Assembly (NCBI RefSeq): GCF_025464955.1 | Contig: NZ_JAODNM010000023.1 | Span: 168,901 to 232,900, forward strand | DNA from: Amycolatopsis sp. | Lineage (GTDB): Bacteria; Actinomycetota; Actinomycetes; Mycobacteriales; Pseudonocardiaceae | Length of the DNA: 64,000 nt | Reading direction: 5' to 3' | Shown here: in pieces, positions 35,887-43,741 of the stretch | Layout of the letters: every line of letters starts with the position of its first letter | Position numbering within the stretch: position 1 is the first letter of the stretch | Notes under the pieces: model-generated | Told to the model about the DNA's origin: nothing | What the model saw: the letters and a program-made list of their open reading frames with translations, nothing else | Database searches by the model: none | Position numbers and translations under genes: made by a program

Positions 35887-36491
35887 TGATTCGGGTGCTT
35901 ATCGCCGAGGACCAGGAGTTGATCCGCACAGCGCTGGTCACCCTGGTGGGGCTGGAGGAGGACATCGACGTGGTCGCCCAGGCCGAGGACGGCGCCCGTG
36001 CCGTGGCGATCGCCGGCGAGACCGACCTCGACGTAGTGGTGCTCGACATCGACATGCCAGTGCTCGACGGCCTCGCCGCAGCCGAGCAGCTCGCCGTGCG
36101 GCATCCCGGCCTGGCACTGGTGATGCTCACCAGCCACGGCCGTCCCGGCTATCTCAAGCGTGCCGTGCAGGCGGGCGCGCGCGGGTTCGTGACCAAGAAC
36201 GTGTCCGGCACGGCGCTGGCCAAGGTCATCCGCGAGGTCCACGCGGGGGGCCGCTACCTGGACCCCGACCTGGTCGCCGACGCGATGTTCGCCGGCGACT
36301 GCCCGCTCGCCCCGCGCGAGCTGGAGATTCTCCGCCTCGCCGAGGATGGCCGCCCCCTCTCCGGCATCGCGAAGACGCTTTCACTGCAGGAAGGGACCGT
36401 GCGCAACTACATCTCCGCGGCGATCACCAAACTTGGCGTCGACAACCGCATGAACGCGGTGCGTCACGCCAGAAACATGGGCTGGCTCTGA
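35886..36491 (+). CDS. NarL/LuxR-family response regulator, partner of the preceding kinase
   Basis: 201 residues from ATG 35886, overlapping the kinase stop as TGATG; GTG 35883 is also possible. The receiver has LIAEDQELIRTALVTL and the phosphoacceptor in VVVLDIDMPVLDG (D54). The C-terminal LuxR helix-turn-helix is LAPRELEILRLAEDG to NYISAAITKLGVDNR. Intact, unlike the LuxR-type protein at 36751. Confidence 0.92.
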   Translation: MIRVLIAEDQELIRTALVTLVGLEEDIDVVAQAEDGARAVAIAGETDLDVVVLDIDMPVLDGLAAAEQLAVRHPGLALVMLTSHGRPGYLKRAVQAGARGFVTKNVSGTALAKVIREVHAGGRYLDPDLVADAMFAGDCPLAPRELEILRLAEDGRPLSGIAKTLSLQEGTVRNYISAAITKLGVDNRMNAVRHARNMGWL

Positions 36492-36533
36492 TTTCTGCCT
36501 GCCCACCTCGTGTTCCGGGAAGGGAGTAAGGAA

Positions 36534-36677
36534 ATGGGAATTTTCAGCAAGAAGGACGATGGCGACCGCAAGCCGCCGCTCGCCAACGTGATCGGCTCCA
36601 AGGGCAAAGGGGGCTGGTTCGGCAAGAAGGAAAAGAAGGGCAAGGACGACAAGAAGAAGTACAACGGCGGCTACTGA
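36534..36677 (+). CDS. Lysine-rich 47-residue protein of unknown function
   Basis: MGIFSKKDDGDRKPPLANVI is followed by a Gly/Lys-rich half including KGGWFGKKEKKGKDD and ending KYNGGY. It has 13 Lys and one Arg against six acidic residues (net about +8), with no Cys and no signal peptide. AGGGAGTAAGG precedes the ATG, 42 nt after the response regulator, and a terminator follows. It does not match the LAP leader pattern, so it is not a third substrate of the cyclodehydratase. It could be an immunity or nucleic-acid-binding peptide. I do not recognise a family. Confidence 0.6.
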   Translation: MGIFSKKDDGDRKPPLANVIGSKGKGGWFGKKEKKGKDDKKKYNGGY

Positions 36678-36690
36678 GGTACCTGTGCGG

Positions 36691-36731
36691 AAAGGGGCTT
36701 TTCTTGCGGATGACGCGAGGAAAGCCCCTTC
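36691..36731. terminator. Hairpin terminator closing the RiPP operon
   Basis: AAGGGGCTTT (36692-36701) pairs perfectly with AAAGCCCCTT (36721-36730), with partial pairing continuing inward. It lies between the small Lys-rich gene and the convergent LuxR-type gene, so it can serve both strands. Confidence 0.7.
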
Positions 36732-36750
36732 CGGCGTGCGGGATGGTTGC

Positions 36751-37416
36751 TTACGCCTGCTGCTGTCGCGCGTCCGCGCCGAGTGCGACCAACCCGGCCG
36801 AGTACGCCGCGACCACCGCCTGCGCACGGCTCGGCACCGCGAACTTCTGCAGGATGTGGTGCACGTGGGAGCGCACCGTGGCCGCGGAGACCGACAGCTG
36901 CAGGGCGATTTCCGCGTTTGACCGCCCGTCGGCGAGCAGCCCCAGCACGTCCCGTTCCCGGTTCGTGAGCCGCAGGTCCACGCCACCACGGCGGATGGTG
37001 GCCGAGTGCCGCATGAGCGAGGACATCTGCCGGTGCACCTCCACGGGCATCAGCACGATGTCGCCCGCGGCCACCATTCGGATCGCCTGCATCAGCTCCT
37101 CTGGCGTCGCCATGAGCGGCAGCACGGCGCGCGCGTTGAGCGTCATGATGTCCACCGGCTGGAAGTCGTCGCCGATCTCGGCGAACGTGACCACTTTCGC
37201 CGACCTGCCCAGCTCGCGGAAGGCCGCGAAGTCGTCGGAGGGGCTCGATACCACCGCCACGACCTCGCTTGTACCCGAGACCTGAGTGAGGGCGTCCTGT
37301 ACCCGCTCGCACTGGCCTACGACCTCGAGGTCGTGCTGCCCAGTCAGCAGCGCGGCGAGACCGGCCCGCGAGAGCGGGTCGGTACACGAAATCAATACCT
37401 TGACTTTGACCTTCAA
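36751..37416 (-). CDS. LuxR-type regulator with a degenerate receiver domain
   Basis: 221 residues from TTG 37416, which has GGGGG 5 nt upstream; a TTG at 37449 without a binding site would add 11 residues. The N-terminal domain looks like a receiver (KVLISCTDPLSRAGLAALL) but, where the phosphoacceptor Asp should be, it reads VVAVVSSPSDD. The C-terminal LuxR HTH is intact (LTNRERDVLGLLADGRSNAEIA, then VRSHVHHILQKF). Phosphorylation-independent control, for instance by ligand binding, is likely. Convergent with and bounding the RiPP cluster. Confidence 0.82.
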   Translation of the reverse strand: MKVKVKVLISCTDPLSRAGLAALLTGQHDLEVVGQCERVQDALTQVSGTSEVVAVVSSPSDDFAAFRELGRSAKVVTFAEIGDDFQPVDIMTLNARAVLPLMATPEELMQAIRMVAAGDIVLMPVEVHRQMSSLMRHSATIRRGGVDLRLTNRERDVLGLLADGRSNAEIALQLSVSAATVRSHVHHILQKFAVPSRAQAVVAAYSAGLVALGADARQQQA

Positions 37417-37884
37417 CGTAACCCCCAGGTTTTGTCGAATGAGTGTCAATAGGAACCGCTTCGCTCACCGGAACACCTGTAGGGATGTCGCACGGAGGAC
37501 CGGGAGCTCGGCCGGACATGAAGAGAATTCAATTATTGATCCGAATGCTTCTCCGATTCGAGTGGAGAACCGCAACGCCCCCATTGTGTCGACGTCGCGT
37601 CGTTCGCGACGAGACTTACACAGGGCTTGAAAGTTGTCCACCAACTCCGACTCCACCCGGCCAGGCGTTCACTCTAATGGCCTAATCAACCTTAAGGGGG
37701 CGTTAAGCAGGTTTAGCCACTGTCCATTTTGTCCCTGGGAATCCTATCCGTACGCTTCATGGTTGGACAGGGTGATTGCCGAGGCTTTCCATGGCAGCTC
37801 CTTCCGGATTGTTCCCCCATGCTTCAAAAGGTCTTCCGGTCGACTCGGCGATAACCGGGTGATGGAATTTCGCTGGCGGATTCG
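37417..37884. other. Intergenic region upstream of the LuxR-type gene, no gene seen
   Basis: About 470 bp with lower GC than its surroundings. Short frames on both strands lack binding sites or recognisable composition. It holds the LuxR-type promoter and a cluster of TTAA-containing sequence near 37680-37712 (CTTAA and TTAAG as a short inverted repeat). No repeat or RNA gene was recognised. Confidence 0.5.
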
Positions 37885-38613
37885 CTACCCGGCGATAGCG
37901 GTGCGGGAGCCGGGGAGGCCGGTGGGGTTGAGGTTTGCGCGTTCGCCGGCGACGTGGCCGTCCAGGTAGCCGCTGCCGGAGAGACGGCGTGGCGGAGCGG
38001 ATTGCAGGTTGCCGAACTGGTCGTCGTAGGCGTCCTTCACGAGGGTGTTGCGATCGCGTAGGACCAGTTCGGCGGACTGGCCGCCGGGGGCGGCTTCGTG
38101 GTCGCGGGTGGCGACGGCTTCGCTCTGTTGCAGGCGCCGGAACACCGCGCCGGCGAAGCCGTGCAGCCAGGTTCGCCGGTAGGCCGCCAGCGACTCGCCA
38201 CGGTAGGAGTGTTCGGGCCGGACGCGGGTGACCTGGGTGGTCGCCTGCAGGAGCAGGCTCGTGAACAGCAGCTCGACCCGCTCCAGATCGGACCGGAAAC
38301 CGAACACCGTCACCGCGGTGACGTTCTGGCCCCACCGGTGCAGCAGCGCGCGGCAGCGCAGCGGATGGGCGATGTTCGTCAGCAGGCCGGCCTTGTCCCG
38401 GCTGTACGGGTTGTCCATCGAGATCTTGATCGTGGTGATCTCGTCGGTGCCGGCGTCCGCCGCGGCCAGCATCGCGCGGTCGATGCCGTACCGGGCGATC
38501 AGCTCGGCGGCCTTGTTGTTGTACGACTCGGCTTCGGCTTCGGTGACCGCCGGGTCTTCCGCCTTCGCGAGCAGCTTGCGCACCCTCGCTAGCAGGGTGT
38601 CGTGGTCGAGCAT
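37885..38613 (-). CDS. DUF2786 domain-containing protein
   Basis: 242 residues. The N-terminal DUF2786 signature is clear: LLARVRKLLAKAEDPAVTEAEAESYNNKAAELIARYGID. A larger domain follows with RWGQNVTAVTVFGFRSDLE and YRRTWLHGFAGAVFRRL, and the C-terminus is basic and Gly/Arg-rich. Similar proteins occur in phages and across actinobacteria; function unknown. AAGGAA lies a few bases before the ATG. It diverges from the decarboxylase gene. Confidence 0.8.
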   Translation of the reverse strand: MLDHDTLLARVRKLLAKAEDPAVTEAEAESYNNKAAELIARYGIDRAMLAAADAGTDEITTIKISMDNPYSRDKAGLLTNIAHPLRCRALLHRWGQNVTAVTVFGFRSDLERVELLFTSLLLQATTQVTRVRPEHSYRGESLAAYRRTWLHGFAGAVFRRLQQSEAVATRDHEAAPGGQSAELVLRDRNTLVKDAYDDQFGNLQSAPPRRLSGSGYLDGHVAGERANLNPTGLPGSRTAIAG

Positions 38614-38787
38614 GGGGTTCCTTACTGCTGATGGACACTGCCGGTGAATCTGATGCCTCGTTTCCTACCCGATGGGTCCGACATTATTCGCACAGGTGTT
38701 CGGCCGAGGTGGGACCGGGGTGCGCTCTTGCGCGGATCCGCGGGCCCGGCCAAGGTCGGTCGGAGGCGTCGGCGAAGGCGGGGAAAA

Positions 38788-40248
38788 GTGAACGGGCACA
38801 TGACACCGGACGAGTTCCGGCAGCACGGCAGGCAGGTGGTCGATTGGATTGCCGACTACCTCGAACGGGTGGAGTCCTATCCCGTTCGCTCGCAGTCGGC
38901 CCCTGGCGACGTCCGGGCGGGCCTGCCCGCCCATCCGCCCGAGACCGGCGGGTCCTTCGACGACCTGCTCGCCGACGTCGACAGGGTGCTCATGCCGGGG
39001 GTGACCCACTGGCAGCATCCGAACTTCTTCGCCTACTTCCCGGCCAACGCGACCGGCCCGGCGATCCTCGCGGACCTCCTGTCGTCGGGGCTCGGCGTCC
39101 AGGGCATGGTCTGGGCGACCAGCCCGGCCTGCACCGAGCTGGAGACCGTCGTCGTCGACTGGCTCGCCGAGCTGCTCGGCCTCCCGGCGAGTTTCCGGAC
39201 GGATTCCACGGGTGGCGGCGTGATCCAGGATTCCGCGTCGAGCGCGGCGTTGGTGGCCGTGCTCTCGGCGCTCCAGCGGGCCGGTGGCGGCAAGATCGCC
39301 GATTCCGGGATCACCGGCCGCCACACGATGTACGTCTCCTCTCAGACGCACTCCGCGCTGGAGAAAGCCGCCCGGATCGCGGGAATTGGCTCGGCCAACG
39401 TCCGGGTGGTCGACGTCGATCCGCGGACGCTGGCGATGCGGCCCGAGCACCTCTCGGCGCTGATAGCCGAGGACGTCGCCGCCGGAGCCGTGCCGACGCT
39501 GGTGTGCGCGACCGTCGGCACCACGTCGACGACCGCGATCGACCCGGTCGCCGCTGTCGGCGAGATCTGCCGCGACCGCGGGATCTGGCTCCACATCGAC
39601 GCGGCGTACGCGGGCGTCGCGGCGGTATGCCCCGAGCTGCGGTGGATCAACGACGGCGTCGCGGAGTACGCCGACTCCTACGCGACCAACCCGCACAAAT
39701 GGCTGCTGACCAACTTCGACTGCGGAGTGCTCTGGGTGGCCGACCGTGAGCCGATGATCAGCGCGCTGTCGATCCTGCCGGAGTTCCTGCGCACCACGGC
39801 GAGCGCGTCGGGCGAGGTGATCGACTACCGCGACTGGCAGATCCCGCTCGGCCGCCGGTTCCGTTCGCTCAAGCTGTGGTCGGTGATCCGCTGGTACGGC
39901 GCGGAAGGGCTGCGCGCCCACATCCGCACGTGCGTCGCGCTGGCGGACGAGTTCGCCCGCCTGGCCGGGACCGACGAGGACTTCGAGGTGCGCGAACACC
40001 ATCCGTTCGGACTCGTCTGCTTGCGTCCACTGTGGACGTCGAAGTCGGCGGACGTGGCCAACGAGTCGACCATGGCGCTGATGGAACGGCTCAACGACTC
40101 AGGCGCGCTGTACCTGAGTCATACCAAGGTGAACGGGCAGGTCGTGCTCCGGATGGCGATCGGCGCGACGACCACCGAACGCCGTCACGTGCTCGACGCC
40201 TGGGAGCGGATCCGGGCCGAATACCGCGTGCTCAACGGGCAGCGCTGA
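38788..40248 (+). CDS. PLP-dependent aromatic L-amino-acid decarboxylase family protein
   Basis: 486 residues from GTG 38788 with GGGGA upstream; ATG 38800 (MTPDEFRQHGRQVVDWIADY) is an alternative. Group II decarboxylase features: FFAYFPANATGPAILADLLSSG, LHIDAAYAGVAAVCPELRW and the PLP lysine in NPHKWLLTNFDCGVLWV (K304). Likely converts Trp, Phe, Tyr or DOPA to the amine. Single gene between a DUF2786 protein and a convergent TetR gene whose end it overlaps by 17 nt. Confidence 0.9.
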   Translation: MNGHMTPDEFRQHGRQVVDWIADYLERVESYPVRSQSAPGDVRAGLPAHPPETGGSFDDLLADVDRVLMPGVTHWQHPNFFAYFPANATGPAILADLLSSGLGVQGMVWATSPACTELETVVVDWLAELLGLPASFRTDSTGGGVIQDSASSAALVAVLSALQRAGGGKIADSGITGRHTMYVSSQTHSALEKAARIAGIGSANVRVVDVDPRTLAMRPEHLSALIAEDVAAGAVPTLVCATVGTTSTTAIDPVAAVGEICRDRGIWLHIDAAYAGVAAVCPELRWINDGVAEYADSYATNPHKWLLTNFDCGVLWVADREPMISALSILPEFLRTTASASGEVIDYRDWQIPLGRRFRSLKLWSVIRWYGAEGLRAHIRTCVALADEFARLAGTDEDFEVREHHPFGLVCLRPLWTSKSADVANESTMALMERLNDSGALYLSHTKVNGQVVLRMAIGATTTERRHVLDAWERIRAEYRVLNGQR

Positions 40249-40813
40249 GCTGGGACGTGCCGAAGTAGGAGTCCAGCGTCACCGCGAGCGGTACCTCGAT
40301 CGACTCGGCGAAGCTCGCGTTCGACAGGCCGCCCCACAGCCAAAGCCCGGCGAGCCCGTGCAGGGACGCCCACAGCGACGCCGCGAGCAGCCGCGGATCC
40401 GTTGCCTCGCGCCAGCCTTCCAGTTGGACATCGGCGATCAGGTCGGCGAAGAAGTCGAAGACGGCGCTGTTGGACGACGTCAGCTCGCGATCACGCGCGT
40501 CGATCAGGTCGTGCCGGAACATCAGCTCGAACATCGCCGGCTTGGCCAGCGCGAAGTCGAGGTAGCCGTGGCAGGCGGCCAGCAATCGCGCGCGCGGTGG
40601 GGCCTCGGGCAGGTGTTCGCCGCGCTCGCGCAGCTCGACGAAACCGAGCGCCGCGACCGCCGAAAGCAACTGGGCGCGGCCGGTGAAGTGCCGCAGCGGC
40701 GCGCCGTGGGACACACCTGCGGCCTTTGCGATCCCGCGCAGGGTGACTGCCTGTACGCCCTCCTCGGCGAGCAGTGCCGCCGCTGTGGTGATCAGGCGCT
40801 GCCGGGGGCCCAC
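40232..40813 (-). CDS. TetR-family transcriptional regulator
   Basis: 193 residues from GTG 40813. HTH: VTLRGIAKAAGVSHGAPLRHFTGRAQLL. The ligand domain has the WxG-rich ASLHGLAGLWLWGG typical of the WHG-type C-terminal family. It overlaps the 3' end of the SGNH hydrolase gene by 22 nt on the same strand, so the two form an operon. The tandem palindromes at 41625-41663 upstream of that operon are likely its own operators. Confidence 0.88.
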   Translation of the reverse strand: MGPRQRLITTAAALLAEEGVQAVTLRGIAKAAGVSHGAPLRHFTGRAQLLSAVAALGFVELRERGEHLPEAPPRARLLAACHGYLDFALAKPAMFELMFRHDLIDARDRELTSSNSAVFDFFADLIADVQLEGWREATDPRLLAASLWASLHGLAGLWLWGGLSNASFAESIEVPLAVTLDSYFGTSQLSAAR

Positions 40814-41595
40814 GCGTCCACCTCGCCGGTGCGTAGTGGGAGGAGTTCCGGGCGTTTCGGGAGCATTCCGTCGCCAGGTGACCGGCCGATCAGGCGGTTA
40901 CGGGTGCGGGAGTACGCGACGGGAAGGACCTCGCGGTAGAACCAGCCGAGGTTGTCGGCCAGCCTCGGCTTGGCCGGCGTGCCGGCCAGCGGAGCGAGCC
41001 ACGATCGGTCGAACGGGACGCCGATCCCGTCGAGCAGGTGCGCCGCGAGCTTGCGATGGCCGGTCTCGGCGAGGTGCAGTCGATCCGGGCCGAAGTAACG
41101 GGAATCCCGCGCGGCCTGGTCGGACCACAGATCGATGAGGACCGCGCCGTAGCTGACCGCCGCTTCGCGGATCGCGTCGTTCAGCGCCTGCAGGCGCGGC
41201 CGCATGCGACTTCCGAGCGGCATGCGGTGCGAGATGTCGCTGAGGGTGAACACGACGACCGTCGGCGCCAGGCTGGTCGTCGCGCGTACGGCGTCGTCGA
41301 CGCGGCGGGCTACGGTCCGGGCGTCCCAGCCGCGCGACATCACGTCGTTGCCGCCGCCGAAGAGTGCGATCAGGTCCGGGTCGAGCGCGGTCGCCGGCGG
41401 AATCTGCTCCGCGGTGATCTGGTCGAGTCGGCGTCCGCGCACGCCGAGGTTGGCGTACCGGAAGTCCGGCTCGTCCTGCGCCAGCCGGGCCGCGACGAAG
41501 TCCGCCCACCCGCGGTACTGGCCGCCGGCCGGGTACGGGTCGTCGAGACCCTCGGTGCAACTGTCGCCGAGTGCGACAAACCGTTGGTAACCCAT
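40792..41595 (-). CDS. SGNH/GDSL-family hydrolase
   Basis: 267 residues from ATG 41595, with CGGAGATCTGG just upstream; the open frame extends to 41727 but that part is unlike a protein. Block I is FVALGDSCTEGLDD (catalytic Ser in GDS), block III is GGGNDVM, and block V is GPDRLHLAETGH (Asp-His). No signal peptide, so cytoplasmic. Esterase or lipase-like activity; substrate unknown. First gene of a two-gene operon with the TetR regulator. Confidence 0.9.
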   Translation of the reverse strand: MGYQRFVALGDSCTEGLDDPYPAGGQYRGWADFVAARLAQDEPDFRYANLGVRGRRLDQITAEQIPPATALDPDLIALFGGGNDVMSRGWDARTVARRVDDAVRATTSLAPTVVVFTLSDISHRMPLGSRMRPRLQALNDAIREAAVSYGAVLIDLWSDQAARDSRYFGPDRLHLAETGHRKLAAHLLDGIGVPFDRSWLAPLAGTPAKPRLADNLGWFYREVLPVAYSRTRNRLIGRSPGDGMLPKRPELLPLRTGEVDAWAPGSA

Positions 41596-41624
41596 CCAGA
41601 TCTCCGTAACCCCGAGTTCACCTT

Positions 41625-41663
41625 GTAGACACTGTCTATCAAACTCATGTAGACGTTGTCTAC
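41625..41663. promoter_or_regulatory. Tandem palindromic operators for the TetR regulator
   Basis: GTAGACGTTGTCTAC (41649-41663) is a perfect 6-3-6 palindrome, and GTAGACACTGTCTAT (41625-41639) is the same with one mismatch. Their centres are 24 bp apart, just upstream of the SGNH-TetR operon start at 41595. The layout suits autorepression by the TetR protein. Confidence 0.75.
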
Positions 41664-41678
41664 CTCGGGTCGCGAAGC

Positions 41679-41945
41679 TCACCGGAGCGTTGCCGGGTTT
41701 GCTCGGCAACCGGCTTTTTTGTCGCACCTCACTGGCAGGGTGATCGGCATGGGTACCGCCGCCGCGTTGTTCGCCCGGTGGTGGTCGGCGGCGAGCAGGT
41801 CAGCGCGAGTCCGGCTGAGGTCGCGGTCCTCGACGTCGCTGGAGCCGGTGAGTCGGGCGTGCGGCCCGTTGTGGCGGGCGTGGGTTCGTTGCAGGCCAAG
41901 GAAGATCGGAACCAGAAGGACGAGAACTATCAGGAAGGAAGTCAT
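41679..41945 (-). CDS. Small single-pass membrane protein, hypothetical
   Basis: 88 residues starting MTSFLIVLVLLVPIFLGLQR, an N-terminal membrane helix followed by a hydrophilic, His/Arg/Asp-rich tail. No clear ribosome binding site. It lies between the TetR operators and the divergent AraC-type gene. Plausible but supported only by the helix and open frame. Confidence 0.45.
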   Translation of the reverse strand: MTSFLIVLVLLVPIFLGLQRTHARHNGPHARLTGSSDVEDRDLSRTRADLLAADHHRANNAAAVPMPITLPVRCDKKAGCRANPATLR

Positions 41946-41972
41946 GGCATAAAGTTTGCGCTCGACTAGTTT

Positions 41973-41988
41973 CTGCCACGAGTGGCAG
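41973..41988. promoter_or_regulatory. Palindrome CTGCCACGAGTGGCAG upstream of the AraC/DJ-1 gene
   Basis: Perfect 7-2-7 inverted repeat (CTGCCAC / GTGGCAG) 44 bp before ATG 42032, with a further CTGCCA at 42012. It lies in the divergent gap and is a candidate operator, perhaps for the AraC-type protein itself. Confidence 0.5.
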
Positions 41989-42031
41989 GTCTGCCCTTGT
42001 GTGTCAATATTCTGCCAAGTACGGTGGGGGC

Positions 42032-42991
42032 ATGCTGAAGACGGTCGCCACGGTCCTGATCGACGGCTTCGCGCCCTTCGAGCTCGGAGTGGTTTGCGAG
42101 GTCTTCGGCGTCGACCGCACGAGCGACGGCGTGCCGCCGATCGAGTTCCGGGTGTGTGGGGAACAGGCCGGCGTGCCGCTGCGTTCGGGCGTCGGGGTGC
42201 GGGTCATTCCGGAGTTCGGGCTCGACGCGCTGGAAGACGCCGATCTCGTGGCGCTGCCGGCGTGCGATATCCGCGAGGAGTACCCGCCCGCGGTACTCGA
42301 GGCCGTGCGCGCGGCGTCGGCTCGGGGCGCGACCGTGCTTTCGGTCTGCAGCGGCGCGTTTCTGCTCGGTGCCACCGGGCTGCTGGACGGGCGTCGGTGC
42401 ACCACGCACTGGCGTCACGCGGAAGAGTTCGCCGCGCGCTTCCCGACGGCGCTGCTCGATCCGGATGTCCTGTACGTCGACGACGGGAACATCGTCAGCA
42501 GCGCGGGTACGGCTGCCGGCATCGACGCGTGCCTGCACCTGGTCCGGCGCGAGCTCGGCTCGACGGTGGCCGCTGCCATCGCGCGGCGCATGGTCGTGGC
42601 GCCGCAACGCGAAGGCGGGCAGCGGCAGTTCGTCGAGCTACCGATACCCGAGTGCACCGGCGACAGCTTGCAGCCCGTGCTCGACTGGATGGCGGCCAAC
42701 CTCACCGTCGAACACTCCGTGCCGGCGCTGGCCCGTCGCGCGCGGATGTCGGAACGGACCTTCGCCCGGCGGTTCGTCGCCGAGACCGGGACGACCCCGA
42801 ACCGCTGGCTGTCCGCGCAGCGCGTGCTGCACGCGCGCAGGCTGCTGGAAGACACGAAACTCGGTATCGACGAAGTCGCCCGGTTGTGCGGGTTCAGTAC
42901 GGCTGCCTTGCTGCGGCACCACTTCCACCGGGCCGTCGGCGTCGCGCCCAACGACTACCGCCGCACCTTCTCTCAGCGCGTCGCCAGCTAG
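42032..42991 (+). CDS. GlxA-type regulator: DJ-1/PfpI domain with AraC helix-turn-helix
   Basis: 319 residues from ATG 42032, preceded by GGTGGGGGC. N-terminal DJ-1/PfpI domain (VATVLIDGFAPFELGVVCEVF, nucleophile elbow VLSVCSGAFLLGATGLLDG) and C-terminal AraC HTH (ARRARMSERTFARRFVAETGTTPNRWL, then LGIDEVARLCGFSTAALLRHHF). This class commonly controls amine or amino-acid catabolism; targets unknown. MOSC gene follows after a 54-nt gap with its own promoter. Confidence 0.92.
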   Translation: MLKTVATVLIDGFAPFELGVVCEVFGVDRTSDGVPPIEFRVCGEQAGVPLRSGVGVRVIPEFGLDALEDADLVALPACDIREEYPPAVLEAVRAASARGATVLSVCSGAFLLGATGLLDGRRCTTHWRHAEEFAARFPTALLDPDVLYVDDGNIVSSAGTAAGIDACLHLVRRELGSTVAAAIARRMVVAPQREGGQRQFVELPIPECTGDSLQPVLDWMAANLTVEHSVPALARRARMSERTFARRFVAETGTTPNRWLSAQRVLHARRLLEDTKLGIDEVARLCGFSTAALLRHHFHRAVGVAPNDYRRTFSQRVAS

Positions 42992-43032
42992 GACTCAAGG
43001 TCGCACCCATGTAACTATACGAACGATCGTGC

Positions 43033-43038
43033 TATGTT
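43033..43038 (+). promoter_or_regulatory. -10 hexamer TATGTT of a leaderless promoter for the MOSC gene
   Basis: TATGTT ends 7 nt before ATG 43046. The ATG at 43034 lies inside this hexamer and would not be transcribed, so 43046 is preferred as the start. Confidence 0.5.
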
Positions 43039-43045
43039 CGGGCGT

Positions 43046-43741
43046 ATGGACGTCACCGTGCGCGAAGTGTTCGTCGGCAAGCCGAGCGTGCTGGGCACGC
43101 AGCGGGGGACCCCGGTCTACAGCGCCATCACCAAGGCCAAGGTCGCCGCCGCTGGCCTGGCGCTCAGCGAAGTCAACCTCGACGGCGACGAGCAGGCGGA
43201 CCTCAGCGTCCACGGCGGCCCGGAGAAGGCTGTCTACGTCTACCCCGTCGAGCACTACCCGGCGTGGACCGCGGACTCGTTCGCGCTGAACATCGGCGAC
43301 GCGGGCGAGAACATCTCGCTGTCCGGCGCGACCGAGGACGACGTCCGGATCGGCGACGTGTGGTCCTGGGGTGACACGCTGGTCCAGGTCTCGCAGCCCA
43401 GGAGTCCCTGCTACAAGCTCGCGATGAAAACCGGACGCAAGGACATCATCCCGGCGTTGATCGACTCCGGCCGCACCGGCTGGTACCTGCGCGTCCTCAA
43501 GACCGGCCGCGTCCCGACGTCCGGGGGCATGACGCTGGTCAAGCGCAAGGTGGAACGCCCGACGGTCGCGGAGGTGGCGATACTCGCGTTCGCGAACGTG
43601 GCCCAGTTCGACGCGGGTCAGCGCGACGCGTACCTGCGGTTGGCCGAGAACGTCCTGCTGCGCACACCCGAACTCGCCGAGCAGTACCGTTCCGGCGTGG
43701 TTTCCAAGGTCGCCCGGGTGGAGGGCATCGGTGCCCACTGA
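43046..43741 (+). CDS. MOSC domain-containing protein (YiiM type)
   Basis: 231 residues. MOSC motif with the conserved Cys in QPRSPCYKLAMKTGR (C122) and HGGPEKAVYVYPVEHYPAW near residue 55, typical of the YiiM subgroup with a C-terminal 3-alpha domain (VAEVAILAFANVAQFDAGQ). Probably molybdenum-cofactor-dependent reductive detoxification of N-hydroxylated bases. The TetR gene overlaps its end by 11 nt. Confidence 0.9.
   Translation: MDVTVREVFVGKPSVLGTQRGTPVYSAITKAKVAAAGLALSEVNLDGDEQADLSVHGGPEKAVYVYPVEHYPAWTADSFALNIGDAGENISLSGATEDDVRIGDVWSWGDTLVQVSQPRSPCYKLAMKTGRKDIIPALIDSGRTGWYLRVLKTGRVPTSGGMTLVKRKVERPTVAEVAILAFANVAQFDAGQRDAYLRLAENVLLRTPELAEQYRSGVVSKVARVEGIGAH

Noticed and set aside
36534..36677. 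A third RiPP precursor
   Set aside because: No leader motif, no Cys, only two Ser and very Lys-rich; it does not fit the modifying enzymes.
37443..37685. Small open frames in the gap upstream of the LuxR-type gene
   Set aside because: No ribosome binding sites, no recognisable protein features, and frames overlap on both strands.
43010..43032. Operator-like sequence around ACGATCGT before the MOSC gene
   Set aside because: Symmetry beyond the 8-bp core is poor, so it was not called.
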